Source: DATKIY01 sp035543875 (lineage in GTDB: Bacteria; Actinomycetota; Actinomycetes; JAHEKZ01). From it: DNA of 6,650 bases. A model generated the notes under the pieces. That model was not told the DNA's origin, made no database searches, and saw only the letters and a list, made by a program, of their open reading frames with translations. The stretch is taken from positions 1 through 6,650 of the forward strand of contig DATKIY010000050.1 in the NCBI GenBank assembly GCA_035543875.1, in the 5' to 3' direction. Position 1 is the first letter of the stretch. Each line of letters starts with the position of its first letter. A program made the translations under genes and the position numbers. Shown piece after piece: positions 1 through 6,115 of this stretch.

Positions 1-1
1 G

Positions 2-829
2 GGGCTTGCCTGGGCGTGCCTTCATTACCTTCCAGTGATCCAATCAAACGGTTCGACGGTTGACCCGGCGCAGGCCGACCGCGTCACGCGGTCGTCTGCA
101 TCAGCTCAGGAACACGGCGACGCCAAATTGAATCCGTTGGAAGGCACCGCAGCAGCGGCCTGGCCAACCGGAGGCGCCGGAATCACTCTCCCGACACCAC
201 GGCCGGTTGGCGAATACTCACGTGAAGTGGTTAGACATGCATACGCGGCCACGCGTCGATATCTCGTGGCCGCGATGCTGACGGATGATGTCCTCTATCA
301 CGGCAAGGTTCAGCCGGTCTTGGACGGTTTTCCCGATTCGGATCAGCTTGCTGCGGACTACGGGGACCCGCATGACGACAAGGCTTGGTCGTTTATCGCC
401 ACGAGATTTCGACCAGGCGTGTACACGCCAGTGGGACACACCGTCAAGGTGCGGGGTTGGATGAAGGCGGTCGAGAGGAATAGCGAGCTACAAGTGCGTT
501 ACTCATACGCCGCCGCATACCCGATGCGAAGCACAAGACAAACGGACGCAAACCCCGCCCTGGTTGTCATTAGACGAGAAGGTGAACTTCGGTTCCTTCC
601 CAGCGCGTCCGGTTCCATTGTTCCCTGGCCGGGAAGGACTTACGTCTTGAGCGATCATTCGGTATGTGGCCGGCACTGGCCGTATCCGGCCTATACACCG
701 GTTTGGATGGACCTCAGGTTTCACGCAGGTGACGATCAGAATGTCGGAGGCAAGAGCATCGATATCAGTGATCCAAATCAATCCGCGCGCAGGATTCACG
801 AATGCTTCACGAACAGCGGTGGCCTGTGA
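2..829 (+). CDS. Envelope-anchored or secreted protein of unknown function (5' end missing)
   Basis: I do not recognise a named family. The frame is open to the left edge of the window. The first codons read a hydrophobic stretch (GLAWACLHYLPVI), which looks like the end of a membrane anchor or signal segment, so the true start is probably upstream. The first in-window start codon is GTG at 35, but no convincing ribosome binding site precedes it. A low-complexity Ala/Thr/Gly/Pro-rich linker follows up to about residue 60 (counted from that GTG). Then comes a compact mixed domain with an alpha-helical start (EYSREVVRHAYAATRRYLVA), a central part, and a C-terminal beta-rich half ending in TPVWMDLRFH. 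The layout of anchor, flexible linker and soluble domain resembles actinobacterial lipoproteins and membrane-anchored proteins facing outward; this is inference. The gene end overlaps the start of the maleylacetate reductase gene, so the two are probably co-transcribed, although no functional link is obvious. Confidence 0.7.
   Translation, partial: GLAWACLHYLPVIQSNGSTVDPAQADRVTRSSASAQEHGDAKLNPLEGTAAAAWPTGGAGITLPTPRPVGEYSREVVRHAYAATRRYLVAAMLTDDVLYHGKVQPVLDGFPDSDQLAADYGDPHDDKAWSFIATRFRPGVYTPVGHTVKVRGWMKAVERNSELQVRYSYAAAYPMRSTRQTDANPALVVIRREGELRFLPSASGSIVPWPGRTYVLSDHSVCGRHWPYPAYTPVWMDLRFHAGDDQNVGGKSIDISDPNQSARRIHECFTNSGGL
791..829 (+). promoter_or_regulatory. Overlapping gene junction with two competing starts
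   Basis: An AGGA at 791-794 lies seven bases before ATG 802, inside the coding sequence of the upstream gene. The downstream frame also has GTG at 826, which overlaps the upstream stop codon TGA (827-829). Either start gives translational coupling of the two genes. The Shine-Dalgarno evidence favours 802 and the family N-terminus favours 826. Confidence 0.5.
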
Positions 830-1935
830 CGGACCGGTTCGTGCATGACGCGGCGATGCCTCGTGTGGTGTTCGGCCCGGGCTCGATCGACTCCGTCGCC
901 GAGGAAGTCGAGCGTCTTGGCGGCGAGCGGGTTCTACTCATCTCGACCCGGTCAGCAACGACCGCTGCTGACCGAATCTCAGCCGCGCTAGACGCTCGCG
1001 TCGTTGGCCAGATCGACGAGGTTGCCATGCATGTGCCGGCTGAGCTCGCCGCACGAGTAACCGAGGATGCCATCCGACAAAAGACAGATCTGGCCGTTTG
1101 TCTGGGCGGCGGTTCCGCACTCGGGCTGGGTAAGGCGATTGCGCTCGAGTCGGGGTTGTCCCTGCTCGCCATACCGACTACCTACGCCGGAAGCGAGATG
1201 ACCTCGATTTGGGGCAAGACCCTGGACGGCGAGAAGGCCACGGGACGGGATCCAAAGGTCTTGCCGAAGACGGTTGTCTACGACCCTGAGCTCACCATCG
1301 GATATCCCGCGAACCAGTCCGCCGCCAGTGGCATGAACGCGGCAGCTCACTGCGTCGAAGCGTTGTACTCATCGAGCGCAACCCCAGTCACAAACTTGTT
1401 GGCTCAGCAGGGGCTCAAGCTTCTGGCACAAACGCTGCCTGAGATTGTCGAGAACCCGGCAGAGCTCACGGCAAGGAGCAAGGCGCTACAAGCCGCATGG
1501 TTCAGCGGCTGGGTCTTGGGCGCCACCCAGATGGGGCTGCATCACAAGTTGTGTCATGTCCTGGGCGGCTCATACAACTTGCCGCATTCAGGTGTGCACT
1601 CGGCACTTCTCCCCTACGTGACGTCGTGGATGACTCCGCACGCGCCAGTGGCGATGGAGAGCATCGGAATGAGCTTGGGCGCTGCTCCCGCCGGCTCAGC
1701 GATCTGGGCGTTGACTGACCGAATCGGTGCCCCAACTTCGCTTGCCGCCGTCGGCTTCGACATGGCTCACATCGACGACGTCACTGAGCAGATGGTCGCG
1801 GACTCGGCAAGTTCGCATGCGCCTGGGGGTCAAGCACCCGTCACCAAGGACGCGATCCGACGAATCTTGCTCGCTTCATGCGACGGTTCGTTGTCTGCAG
1901 CGGAATCACTCAGTGTCCAACCCTCGACGGACTAG
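826..1935 (+). CDS. Maleylacetate reductase (iron-containing alcohol dehydrogenase family)
   Basis: Enzymes of this family reduce maleylacetate to 3-oxoadipate with NAD(P)H in the cytoplasm, the last step before the 3-oxoadipate pathway in (chloro)catechol, hydroxyquinol and resorcinol degradation. From the GTG at 826 the protein has 369 residues, slightly above the usual 350-360. The N-terminus RVVFGPG is typical. The nucleotide-binding stretch LGGGSALGLGKA is at about 93-104, IPTTYAGSEMT at about 116-126, SGMNAAAHCVEALYS at about 168-182, and the His-rich stretch GLHHKLCHVLGG at about 237-248 is followed by NLPHSGVH. These are the positions where the family binds metal or substrate. Start choice: ATG 802 has a good AGGA at 791-794 and would add eight residues. 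GTG 826 overlaps the upstream TGA as GTGA and gives the N-terminus expected from the family, so I prefer it, though not firmly. The last 15 or so residues are an unremarkable tail. A class-mate dehydrogenase with another substrate is possible. Confidence 0.88.
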   Translation: MTDRFVHDAAMPRVVFGPGSIDSVAEEVERLGGERVLLISTRSATTAADRISAALDARVVGQIDEVAMHVPAELAARVTEDAIRQKTDLAVCLGGGSALGLGKAIALESGLSLLAIPTTYAGSEMTSIWGKTLDGEKATGRDPKVLPKTVVYDPELTIGYPANQSAASGMNAAAHCVEALYSSSATPVTNLLAQQGLKLLAQTLPEIVENPAELTARSKALQAAWFSGWVLGATQMGLHHKLCHVLGGSYNLPHSGVHSALLPYVTSWMTPHAPVAMESIGMSLGAAPAGSAIWALTDRIGAPTSLAAVGFDMAHIDDVTEQMVADSASSHAPGGQAPVTKDAIRRILLASCDGSLSAAESLSVQPSTD

Positions 1936-1958
1936 CCACTACAGGGCAGGATGTCCAC

Positions 1959-2459
1959 ATGCTTGACGAAACCACAATCGCTTCCTTGACCAGCAGCCGA
2001 GAAGCTCTCGCCGCCGAGATGATGCTCGAAGCTGGCTCCCGGCCACCATCAACCGCTCGAGGCGTTCATCACACGGCACTCATCAGCAGCGACGTCCGGC
2101 GAACCGTCGAGTTCTACCAAGGTCTCCTGGGTTTTCCCTTGACGGACATGTTCGAAAATCGCGACTACCGAGGGTCGACACATTTCTTCTTCGACATCGG
2201 AAATGGAAATGCTCTCGCATTCTTCGACCTTCCTGGTCTTGACCTTGGTGAGTACGCGGAGGTCCTGGGGGGGCTGCACCACATCGCCATCTCGATGGAG
2301 CCCGTCCAATGGGAACAAGCGAAGCAGCGTTTGGACGATGCGAGCGTTAAGTACGACCACATCAGTGGCACGTCGCTCTACTTTCGAGATCCTGACGGCG
2401 CGCGGCTGGAACTGATCGCCGATCCCCTCGGAGAGATGTATGGCACCAAGGTTGTGTAA
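1959..2459 (+). CDS. VOC (glyoxalase/bleomycin-resistance/dioxygenase) family protein
   Basis: This is a 166-residue cytoplasmic metal-dependent protein of the vicinal oxygen chelate superfamily. The start is ATG 1959: GGCAGG at 1945-1950 sits eight bases upstream, and the frame upstream of it is the end of the reductase region. After a roughly 34-residue helical N-terminal extension come two beta-alpha-beta-beta-beta modules. Module one opens with GVHHTALISSD (His37/His38) and contains TVEFYQGLLGFPL, FFFDIGNGN and AFFDLPG. Module two opens with GLHHIAIS (His107/His108) and ends with LYFRDPDGARLELIADP (Glu151). One His from each pair plus Glu151 are the likely metal ligands; the usual acidic ligand at the end of module one is not obvious. 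It lies 23 bases after the reductase gene, so a shared transcript is likely, which hints at a role in the same catabolic route such as ring cleavage or isomerisation. The sequence does not establish the reaction; detoxification of a reactive intermediate is equally possible. Confidence 0.87.
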   Translation: MLDETTIASLTSSREALAAEMMLEAGSRPPSTARGVHHTALISSDVRRTVEFYQGLLGFPLTDMFENRDYRGSTHFFFDIGNGNALAFFDLPGLDLGEYAEVLGGLHHIAISMEPVQWEQAKQRLDDASVKYDHISGTSLYFRDPDGARLELIADPLGEMYGTKVV

Positions 2460-2507
2460 TCCCGCTCTACCAAAGCGAACCGAAACCTACTGAAAGCGAG
2501 TCCGTCC

Positions 2508-2693
2508 GTGGTCGTCGTTGCCTGGGTCATAGCCCTGCTCACTGGTTTCTACATGCTGCCCTGGGCAGTTGCGGTCACTAGGGCCCTACCAAATCGCAAC
2601 ACAATCCTGTGGATCAATCTGCTGTTGGGATGGACCATCATCGGTTGGATTGTTGCCCTCGTCATGTCCTGCTCGCAGCCCAAAACGCAGTAG
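2508..2693 (+). CDS. Small two-span membrane protein, superinfection immunity (Imm_superinfect) family
   Basis: The protein has 61 residues and two membrane segments (about 2-23 and 33-54) joined by a short polar turn, TRALPNRN. The pattern FYMLPWAVAVTR followed by NLLLGWTIIGWIVALV matches the family named after phage T4 Imm, which blocks DNA entry by superinfecting phages. Most bacterial members are chromosomal and uncharacterised, so an immunity role here is not shown. The start is GTG 2508, the only usual start codon in frame after the stop of the VOC gene 48 bases upstream. A weak purine-rich stretch (GAAAGCGAG, about 2492-2500) could serve as ribosome binding site. It may be read through from the VOC gene. 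Its stop codon lies in an inverted repeat shared with a converging minus-strand small membrane gene. The family call is from motif memory and would be firm after a profile search. Confidence 0.82.
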   Translation: MVVVAWVIALLTGFYMLPWAVAVTRALPNRNTILWINLLLGWTIIGWIVALVMSCSQPKTQ

Positions 2694-2723
2694 CAAACGC
2701 CGCAACCTTGGGTGGCTGCTACT
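2689..2723. terminator. Inverted repeat between converging genes, possible bidirectional terminator
   Basis: AGTAGCA at 2689-2695 pairs perfectly with TGCTACT at 2717-2723. After a three-base bulge, GCCGC at 2699-2703 pairs with GGTGGC-side bases 2712-2716 (one G-U pair on the plus-strand RNA). The hairpin lies exactly where the plus-strand 61-residue gene ends and the minus-strand 35-residue gene ends; both TAG stop codons are in its outer arms. A short T-run (2723-2725) follows on the plus strand, and no U-tract is evident in the other direction. Termination is therefore plausible but unproven. Confidence 0.45.
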
Positions 2724-2826
2724 TTCCCGACAGCGCACGGATCAGCCAGTACACGCCGACAATCAATCCGGCCACCACCAGACCGACGATGGCCATGGTG
2801 ACAAAGTCCGCCGCTTCTAGATGCAT
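2719..2826 (-). CDS. 35-residue single-span membrane peptide, unknown function
   Basis: This small frame is real-looking but below ordinary ORF length cut-offs. It reads MHLEAADFVT, then a continuous hydrophobic helix at about residues 12-29 (AIVGLVVAGLIVGVYWLI), then RALSGK and TAG. Acidic residues precede the helix and Arg30/Lys35 follow it, so by the positive-inside rule the C-terminus should be cytoplasmic. Gly20-x3-Gly24 and Gly15-x3-Ala19 are small-residue spacings typical of helix-helix packing in membranes. Only 11 bases separate its ATG from the stop of the 913-residue membrane protein gene, and an AGGG overlapping that stop can act as ribosome binding site, so translation is probably coupled. 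It may be a subunit or stabiliser of the large protein; this is inference. A second in-frame Met at residue 11 would leave a 25-residue peptide. No family is recognised. Confidence 0.62.
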   Translation of the reverse strand: MHLEAADFVTMAIVGLVVAGLIVGVYWLIRALSGK

Positions 2827-2837
2827 CGGGAGCGACC

Positions 2838-5579
2838 CTACTCGGGCGGGGACGACTCTGGCGTGAGTTTGGCCAGCGCCGTCAGGTACTCGGCAGTCTC
2901 CGGATATCCGCTATGCGTGGCGATGACCAGTTGGTAGCCCGTTCGGTCAATCTCGTCAGCCAGCTGGTCGACTCGGCTGGGCTGCACATAAGAGTTAACG
3001 GGGAAACCGAGATAGTCGGTGCGTCGCCACAGGTTGACCCACCGGGGTTCAGCCCCTGGAGTTCCACCTAGGCGGGTCATCACGGTGTCGGCGCTCTCAT
3101 CCACATCGGCAGCTGGCACGTCGACCTCTGCTCTCCACGGGTCAGGGCTGAACAGCCTGCCGGCAGTTACGTGCGTGGTCCCCAAGATCTGCGGCCCGAG
3201 TAGCTCGGGGAAGATTCGACTGAAGTACGCGCGAAGCTGACAGCCATAGGTCAGCAGCCGGAAAGTCTTCGGCGCAGTGCCTTGGCTAGCTGGTTCGGTC
3301 ATGCAGAACAACGAAGCGACCGCTAACACTGACCCGAGACTGTGTGCGGACAACACGATGGTGTCTCCTGTGCGACCGTCCGGTGTTCCCTCCTGGCGTG
3401 GCCGTAGCCACTCGCTGCAGCGTCCCACGATCTCCGGAACTGCACGCTCGGCGTAACACGGCGGAGCGAACGGATGAGCAGCGCGTGGCAGAAAGCAGAT
3501 GAGATCCCAGATGAGTCCCAGCGGTCGCTGACGCGTTTGTCCGCCGCCAATGGCTGCGCCAACCAGGGCAAGCCCGGTGAACGCCAAGCCGATGGTCCCC
3601 AGCCCGACCACTTTCTGGAGTCCCGACACCCAGCCGCTCGATGCTGCACGACCGAAGTCGGGCAACCAATCACCCACCGTGAGGGTCAGCACAGCCAGGA
3701 TCGCAACCAGGCCGAGCATGACGAGGGCTGCAATCAGTTTCTCGGCTCGATGAGCGCGAGCAGCCCATCGACGTGCACCTAGCACCGCGTGATGCAGCGG
3801 GTCGCCCGCGTCCGGTCCGCCCTCGTCAGGTTCAGTTGAGACGCCAATGGCTGGGCTTCGCGCCGATGCCACCAGCACGACGATCAAAAGCGCTCCAAGC
3901 AGAATAAGCGCGACGATGAGCGCGCCACCAAACCACACATACGACGTGGGAACGTCAAGACAAGGATGTCCGATGCTCGCGGGCGGCCCATGGCCTGGAC
4001 AGCTACCGGAGATGAGCGACGCAGCGTTCCGGTCTCCGTTCAGCCAGTCCCCCGCCACCACGATCAGCAACGACGTCAGGGTCAGGGCAGCAACCAACGA
4101 TCCGCCGAGCAAGATGCCAGGAGCCGAACCCCGCCAAGCCGTCCAAGGGCGATCCGAAGAGTGACTCGCCGTCACCCAACGAACGCAGATGGCCGCGGCG
4201 GCCACCAGGACCACCACCACTGCCCAATGCCAGAACAACGTTGCGACCAATCCCACCGCCAGCAGCCCCGTCCAGTACTGGGAGAGGCGATCGAACCGCC
4301 AGATCAGGCCTCCCCACGCCAATGAGACCAACGCAATGGCCAACAAGGTTGGGGCCGAGTTGACCCCGGGGAGACTGATCGACTCGCCGATCGTCGGCTG
4401 CCTAAACAAAAGGAGAGCCTCGCTGAGAATCAGCGTTGCGCACATGAGCGCGAGCAGCACCATCACCCAGCGGTCCGACTGAACTTTTCGGAGGGTTGCT
4501 CCAGGATCTGGCATGTCAGGTGCGTCGCTGAGTCGCAGGCACACAAAGACTGCTGCAACCAACATGCCTAGTAGCGAAATCGCTAGTAGCGAGCCGTAGA
4601 GCCAGGAACGACCGGGGTCGTCGTTGATCTGCGTCAAGCATGCATGAACGTCTCCCCCGATATACCGAATGTCACAAGCCTGGCCACGCCCAAACATCGC
4701 GGGGCCTGTCAGCGCAACCGCAACGGCAGCGACGCCCGCCGCCAAATGCAGTTGCGCAAGCCCATCGGTCATCCGCGTTCCCGACCAGAATCCTGGCTTC
4801 GCGAGCAACGGCTGACCCGAGCCAGTGGCATTTCGGTAGGAGTTGTACGCGGCAGAGGTTTGACGCTCGTACCTCAGCTGGGTGGCGGCCGACAGCGCGT
4901 ACAAACCGCCTAGCATCGCCAACGGGACCAGTGACATCACCACCAACCTCACGGGCAGCGTGTGATTCGCGAGGTCCATCCAAGACGGCAAACTGCTGCA
5001 CACCATCACGGTGGCGGCATTGCCGCGGCGCGTGACAACCTGGCCGTAGCACTGGCTCGCGACGAGATCCATCGCCACTTCGCACATTGCGAAAACAAAG
5101 AGCAGAGTCAGGCCGAGACCGAACAGCCTCGCCAGTGCACCCGACACGGCTCGACTTAGTCCGACTTGCGACGGACCGTCAACATCGAGGCGCCTCGACC
5201 AGTAGGCGACGTTGGACAAACCAAAAGGCAGCAGCAACATCCAGCCGATGCGAACAATCGCACGTCCAATCGCTGCAGCAGCGCCCGAGCCTGAAACGCC
5301 GACACTGTTGCGAGCCAGGCCGCCCCACGAGTAAGCCTCACGAACAACGTTCGGCGGAGCATAGCCCCGGTCTCCGACCGTGAGGTTGTCGAGCACACCC
5401 GGTTTGGCTCGCCAGAAGCTGCCAAGGTTGTCACCCACCACCTTTTCGATCTGGTCGTCAGCCAGCCCCAGCATGTTCGCTGGCGAGGTGTTGTTGACGC
5501 CGTGGATCCGAAACTCGAGCGTGGTGGGAAACGCGCTTCCGCTTGGGCTTGTGTCGTCGGTTGTGTCGTTGTCTGTCAT
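2838..5579 (-). CDS. Large polytopic membrane protein with split alpha/beta-hydrolase (lipase-like) active site
   Basis: The protein has 913 residues. A hydrophilic N-terminus holds EFRIHGVNNTSPANML (about 22-37), whose His-Gly resembles the oxyanion loop of lipases. About 13 hydrophobic segments follow (roughly 104-126, 151-175, 209-231, 277-296, 327-349, 372-392, 410-427, 435-450, 451-467, 487-510, 549-571, 614-637, 654-677). The C-terminal soluble domain carries IVLSAHSLGSV (747 is the presumed nucleophile Ser, with AHSLG for the common GHSxG), LWRRTDYLGFPV (Asp855) and VIATHSGYPETAEY (His889) as a candidate Ser-Asp-His triad. The hydrolase fold thus seems interrupted by the membrane domain. 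Paired cysteines occur in three predicted outward loops. I associate this architecture with uncharacterised actinobacterial membrane proteins; the substrate, perhaps a lipid or ester, is unknown. The start is ATG 5579 with GAGG at 5587-5590, seven bases upstream. A hairpin lies in its leader and a small membrane-peptide gene follows. Confidence 0.85.
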   Translation of the reverse strand: MTDNDTTDDTSPSGSAFPTTLEFRIHGVNNTSPANMLGLADDQIEKVVGDNLGSFWRAKPGVLDNLTVGDRGYAPPNVVREAYSWGGLARNSVGVSGSGAAAAIGRAIVRIGWMLLLPFGLSNVAYWSRRLDVDGPSQVGLSRAVSGALARLFGLGLTLLFVFAMCEVAMDLVASQCYGQVVTRRGNAATVMVCSSLPSWMDLANHTLPVRLVVMSLVPLAMLGGLYALSAATQLRYERQTSAAYNSYRNATGSGQPLLAKPGFWSGTRMTDGLAQLHLAAGVAAVAVALTGPAMFGRGQACDIRYIGGDVHACLTQINDDPGRSWLYGSLLAISLLGMLVAAVFVCLRLSDAPDMPDPGATLRKVQSDRWVMVLLALMCATLILSEALLLFRQPTIGESISLPGVNSAPTLLAIALVSLAWGGLIWRFDRLSQYWTGLLAVGLVATLFWHWAVVVVLVAAAAICVRWVTASHSSDRPWTAWRGSAPGILLGGSLVAALTLTSLLIVVAGDWLNGDRNAASLISGSCPGHGPPASIGHPCLDVPTSYVWFGGALIVALILLGALLIVVLVASARSPAIGVSTEPDEGGPDAGDPLHHAVLGARRWAARAHRAEKLIAALVMLGLVAILAVLTLTVGDWLPDFGRAASSGWVSGLQKVVGLGTIGLAFTGLALVGAAIGGGQTRQRPLGLIWDLICFLPRAAHPFAPPCYAERAVPEIVGRCSEWLRPRQEGTPDGRTGDTIVLSAHSLGSVLAVASLFCMTEPASQGTAPKTFRLLTYGCQLRAYFSRIFPELLGPQILGTTHVTAGRLFSPDPWRAEVDVPAADVDESADTVMTRLGGTPGAEPRWVNLWRRTDYLGFPVNSYVQPSRVDQLADEIDRTGYQLVIATHSGYPETAEYLTALAKLTPESSPPE

Positions 5580-5586
5580 GCCGTTG

Positions 5587-5590
5587 CCTC
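5587..5590 (-). promoter_or_regulatory. Ribosome binding site of the 913-residue membrane protein gene
   Basis: On the minus strand GAGG stands seven bases before the ATG at 5579. This fixes the start and leaves only a few bases between it and the upstream GC hairpin. Confidence 0.6.
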
Positions 5591-5596
5591 ATGACT

Positions 5597-5612
5597 GCCC
5601 CCAATCGGGGGC
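5597..5612 (-). promoter_or_regulatory. GC-rich hairpin in the leader of the membrane hydrolase gene
   Basis: GCCCCC (5597-5602) and GGGGGC (5607-5612) form a perfect six-pair stem around a four-base loop. On the minus strand it lies between the stop of the zinc-ribbon gene and the ribosome binding site of the 913-residue gene, which starts six bases after the stem. No U-tract follows, so a classical terminator is unlikely. It may insulate or modulate translation or RNA stability. A weak promoter-like pair, TTCACA and TAGATC with a 15-base spacer, lies just upstream of it on the minus strand. Confidence 0.4.
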
Positions 5613-5663
5613 GCCCGAACATGATCTACCCGCGCCACGAGTGTGTGAAGCCCTAACCGCTGG

Positions 5664-5900
5664 CTAGGCCACTCCCCGTGTACGCCGAGGCGGCTCTAGC
5701 ACGACGTCGATCCCGTCAAAGTAGGCAGCTCCGCACACGGTGCACGCCCATTCCTGCGCAGAAGCCCGAGCATCGGCCTCATCGACGAGGAGACGCTCGA
5801 ACAGCTGGTCGGCCCGACAGTCACTGCACCAGGACAACCGAAGGGAAGCGAGCGAGAAGTCTTCAACGGTCGCCTCTTGCCGCGCTAGGCGCTCGTTCAT
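5664..5900 (-). CDS. Small four-cysteine zinc-ribbon protein, unknown function
   Basis: From ATG 5900 the protein has 78 residues. Two CxxC knuckles, WCSDC (Cys25, Cys28) and ACTVC (Cys53, Cys56), are 24 residues apart with a helical Asp/Glu/Ala-rich stretch between them. This is a typical arrangement for one structural zinc ion. The rest is a charged N-terminal helix (MNERLARQEATVEDF) and a basic C-terminal tail, EPPRRTRGVA. There is no membrane segment or signal peptide, so the protein is cytoplasmic. Three in-frame ATGs compete (5933, 5906, 5900). GGAAGGA ends one base from 5906 but at proper distance from 5900, so I choose 5900. It faces ku across a divergent intergenic region, and the next gene on its own strand begins 84 bases after its stop. 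A nucleic-acid or protein contact role is common for zinc ribbons, but nothing here identifies the partner. Confidence 0.75.
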   Translation of the reverse strand: MNERLARQEATVEDFSLASLRLSWCSDCRADQLFERLLVDEADARASAQEWACTVCGAAYFDGIDVVLEPPRRTRGVA

Positions 5901-5906
5901 GATCAT

Positions 5907-5913
5907 TCCTTCC
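5907..5913 (-). promoter_or_regulatory. Ribosome binding site deciding the zinc-ribbon start
   Basis: On the minus strand the sequence GGAAGGA (complement of 5907-5913) is a near-ideal Shine-Dalgarno. Its AAGGA part lies about seven bases before ATG 5900, and it is too close to ATG 5906 for that codon to be preferred. The third in-frame ATG, at 5933, lies upstream of this site. Confidence 0.6.
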
Positions 5914-6115
5914 GGTCCAACCTTCCAGTCCACTCGGGCGGTTCACGTACGCTTGGTGTGGTCGGAACGCTGCCACACGGCACCGACAGAACCCACCAGC
6001 TTGGCCGCGTGTCGGGCGGAAGGTCAGTGTTCGAGGGGTTGTTCCGACTCAATCGGGGTACCGTGGCTGGGAATTTGATCTCCTGCACCGTCCCAGGAAG
6101 GCTGGCTCAGGTTCC
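5914..6115. promoter_or_regulatory. Divergent intergenic region between zinc-ribbon gene and ku
   Basis: About 200 bases without a credible gene separate the divergent starts, so promoters for both must lie here or further away. Candidate -10 elements of the actinobacterial TAnnnT form on the plus strand are TACGCT at 5948-5953 and TACCGT at 6059-6064. TTGTTC at 6039-6044 stands 14 bases before the latter, a short spacer. The palindrome CGTACG at 5946-5951 could carry overlapping -10 elements on both strands. None is convincing alone. Short frames on both strands here have no ribosome binding site or protein-like composition. Confidence 0.35.

Noticed and set aside
988..1350. 120-codon minus-strand frame opposite maleylacetate reductase
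   Set aside because: The plus strand carries conserved reductase motifs over the same bases; the minus frame has no recognisable feature.
2457..2507. Possible extra promoter or terminator between the VOC and 61-residue genes
   Set aside because: The 48 bases show no inverted repeat and no convincing -35/-10 pair, so a separate transcription signal cannot be supported.
3286..3673. Two overlapping minus-strand frames of 127 and 116 codons inside the membrane gene
   Set aside because: They are alternate frames of the same strand, rich in Arg/Ser/Cys with no recognisable fold, while the main frame here holds the AHSLG motif and a membrane segment.
3847..4482. Overlapping plus-strand frames of 97-119 codons and a minus-strand 104-codon frame
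   Set aside because: These are shadows of the multi-span region of the large gene; composition is unlike real proteins.
4568..4592. Ten-base direct repeat CTAGTAGCGA, two copies 15 bases apart
   Set aside because: It lies within the membrane gene and encodes a repeated Ser-Leu-Leu in a hydrophobic helix (15 bases is five codons), so it is explained by coding.
4640..5035. 131-codon plus-strand open frame opposite the 913-residue gene
   Set aside because: Its Arg/Pro/Thr/Ser-rich composition is typical of a shadow frame in GC-rich DNA. The opposite strand encodes clear membrane helices, and I see no ribosome binding site.
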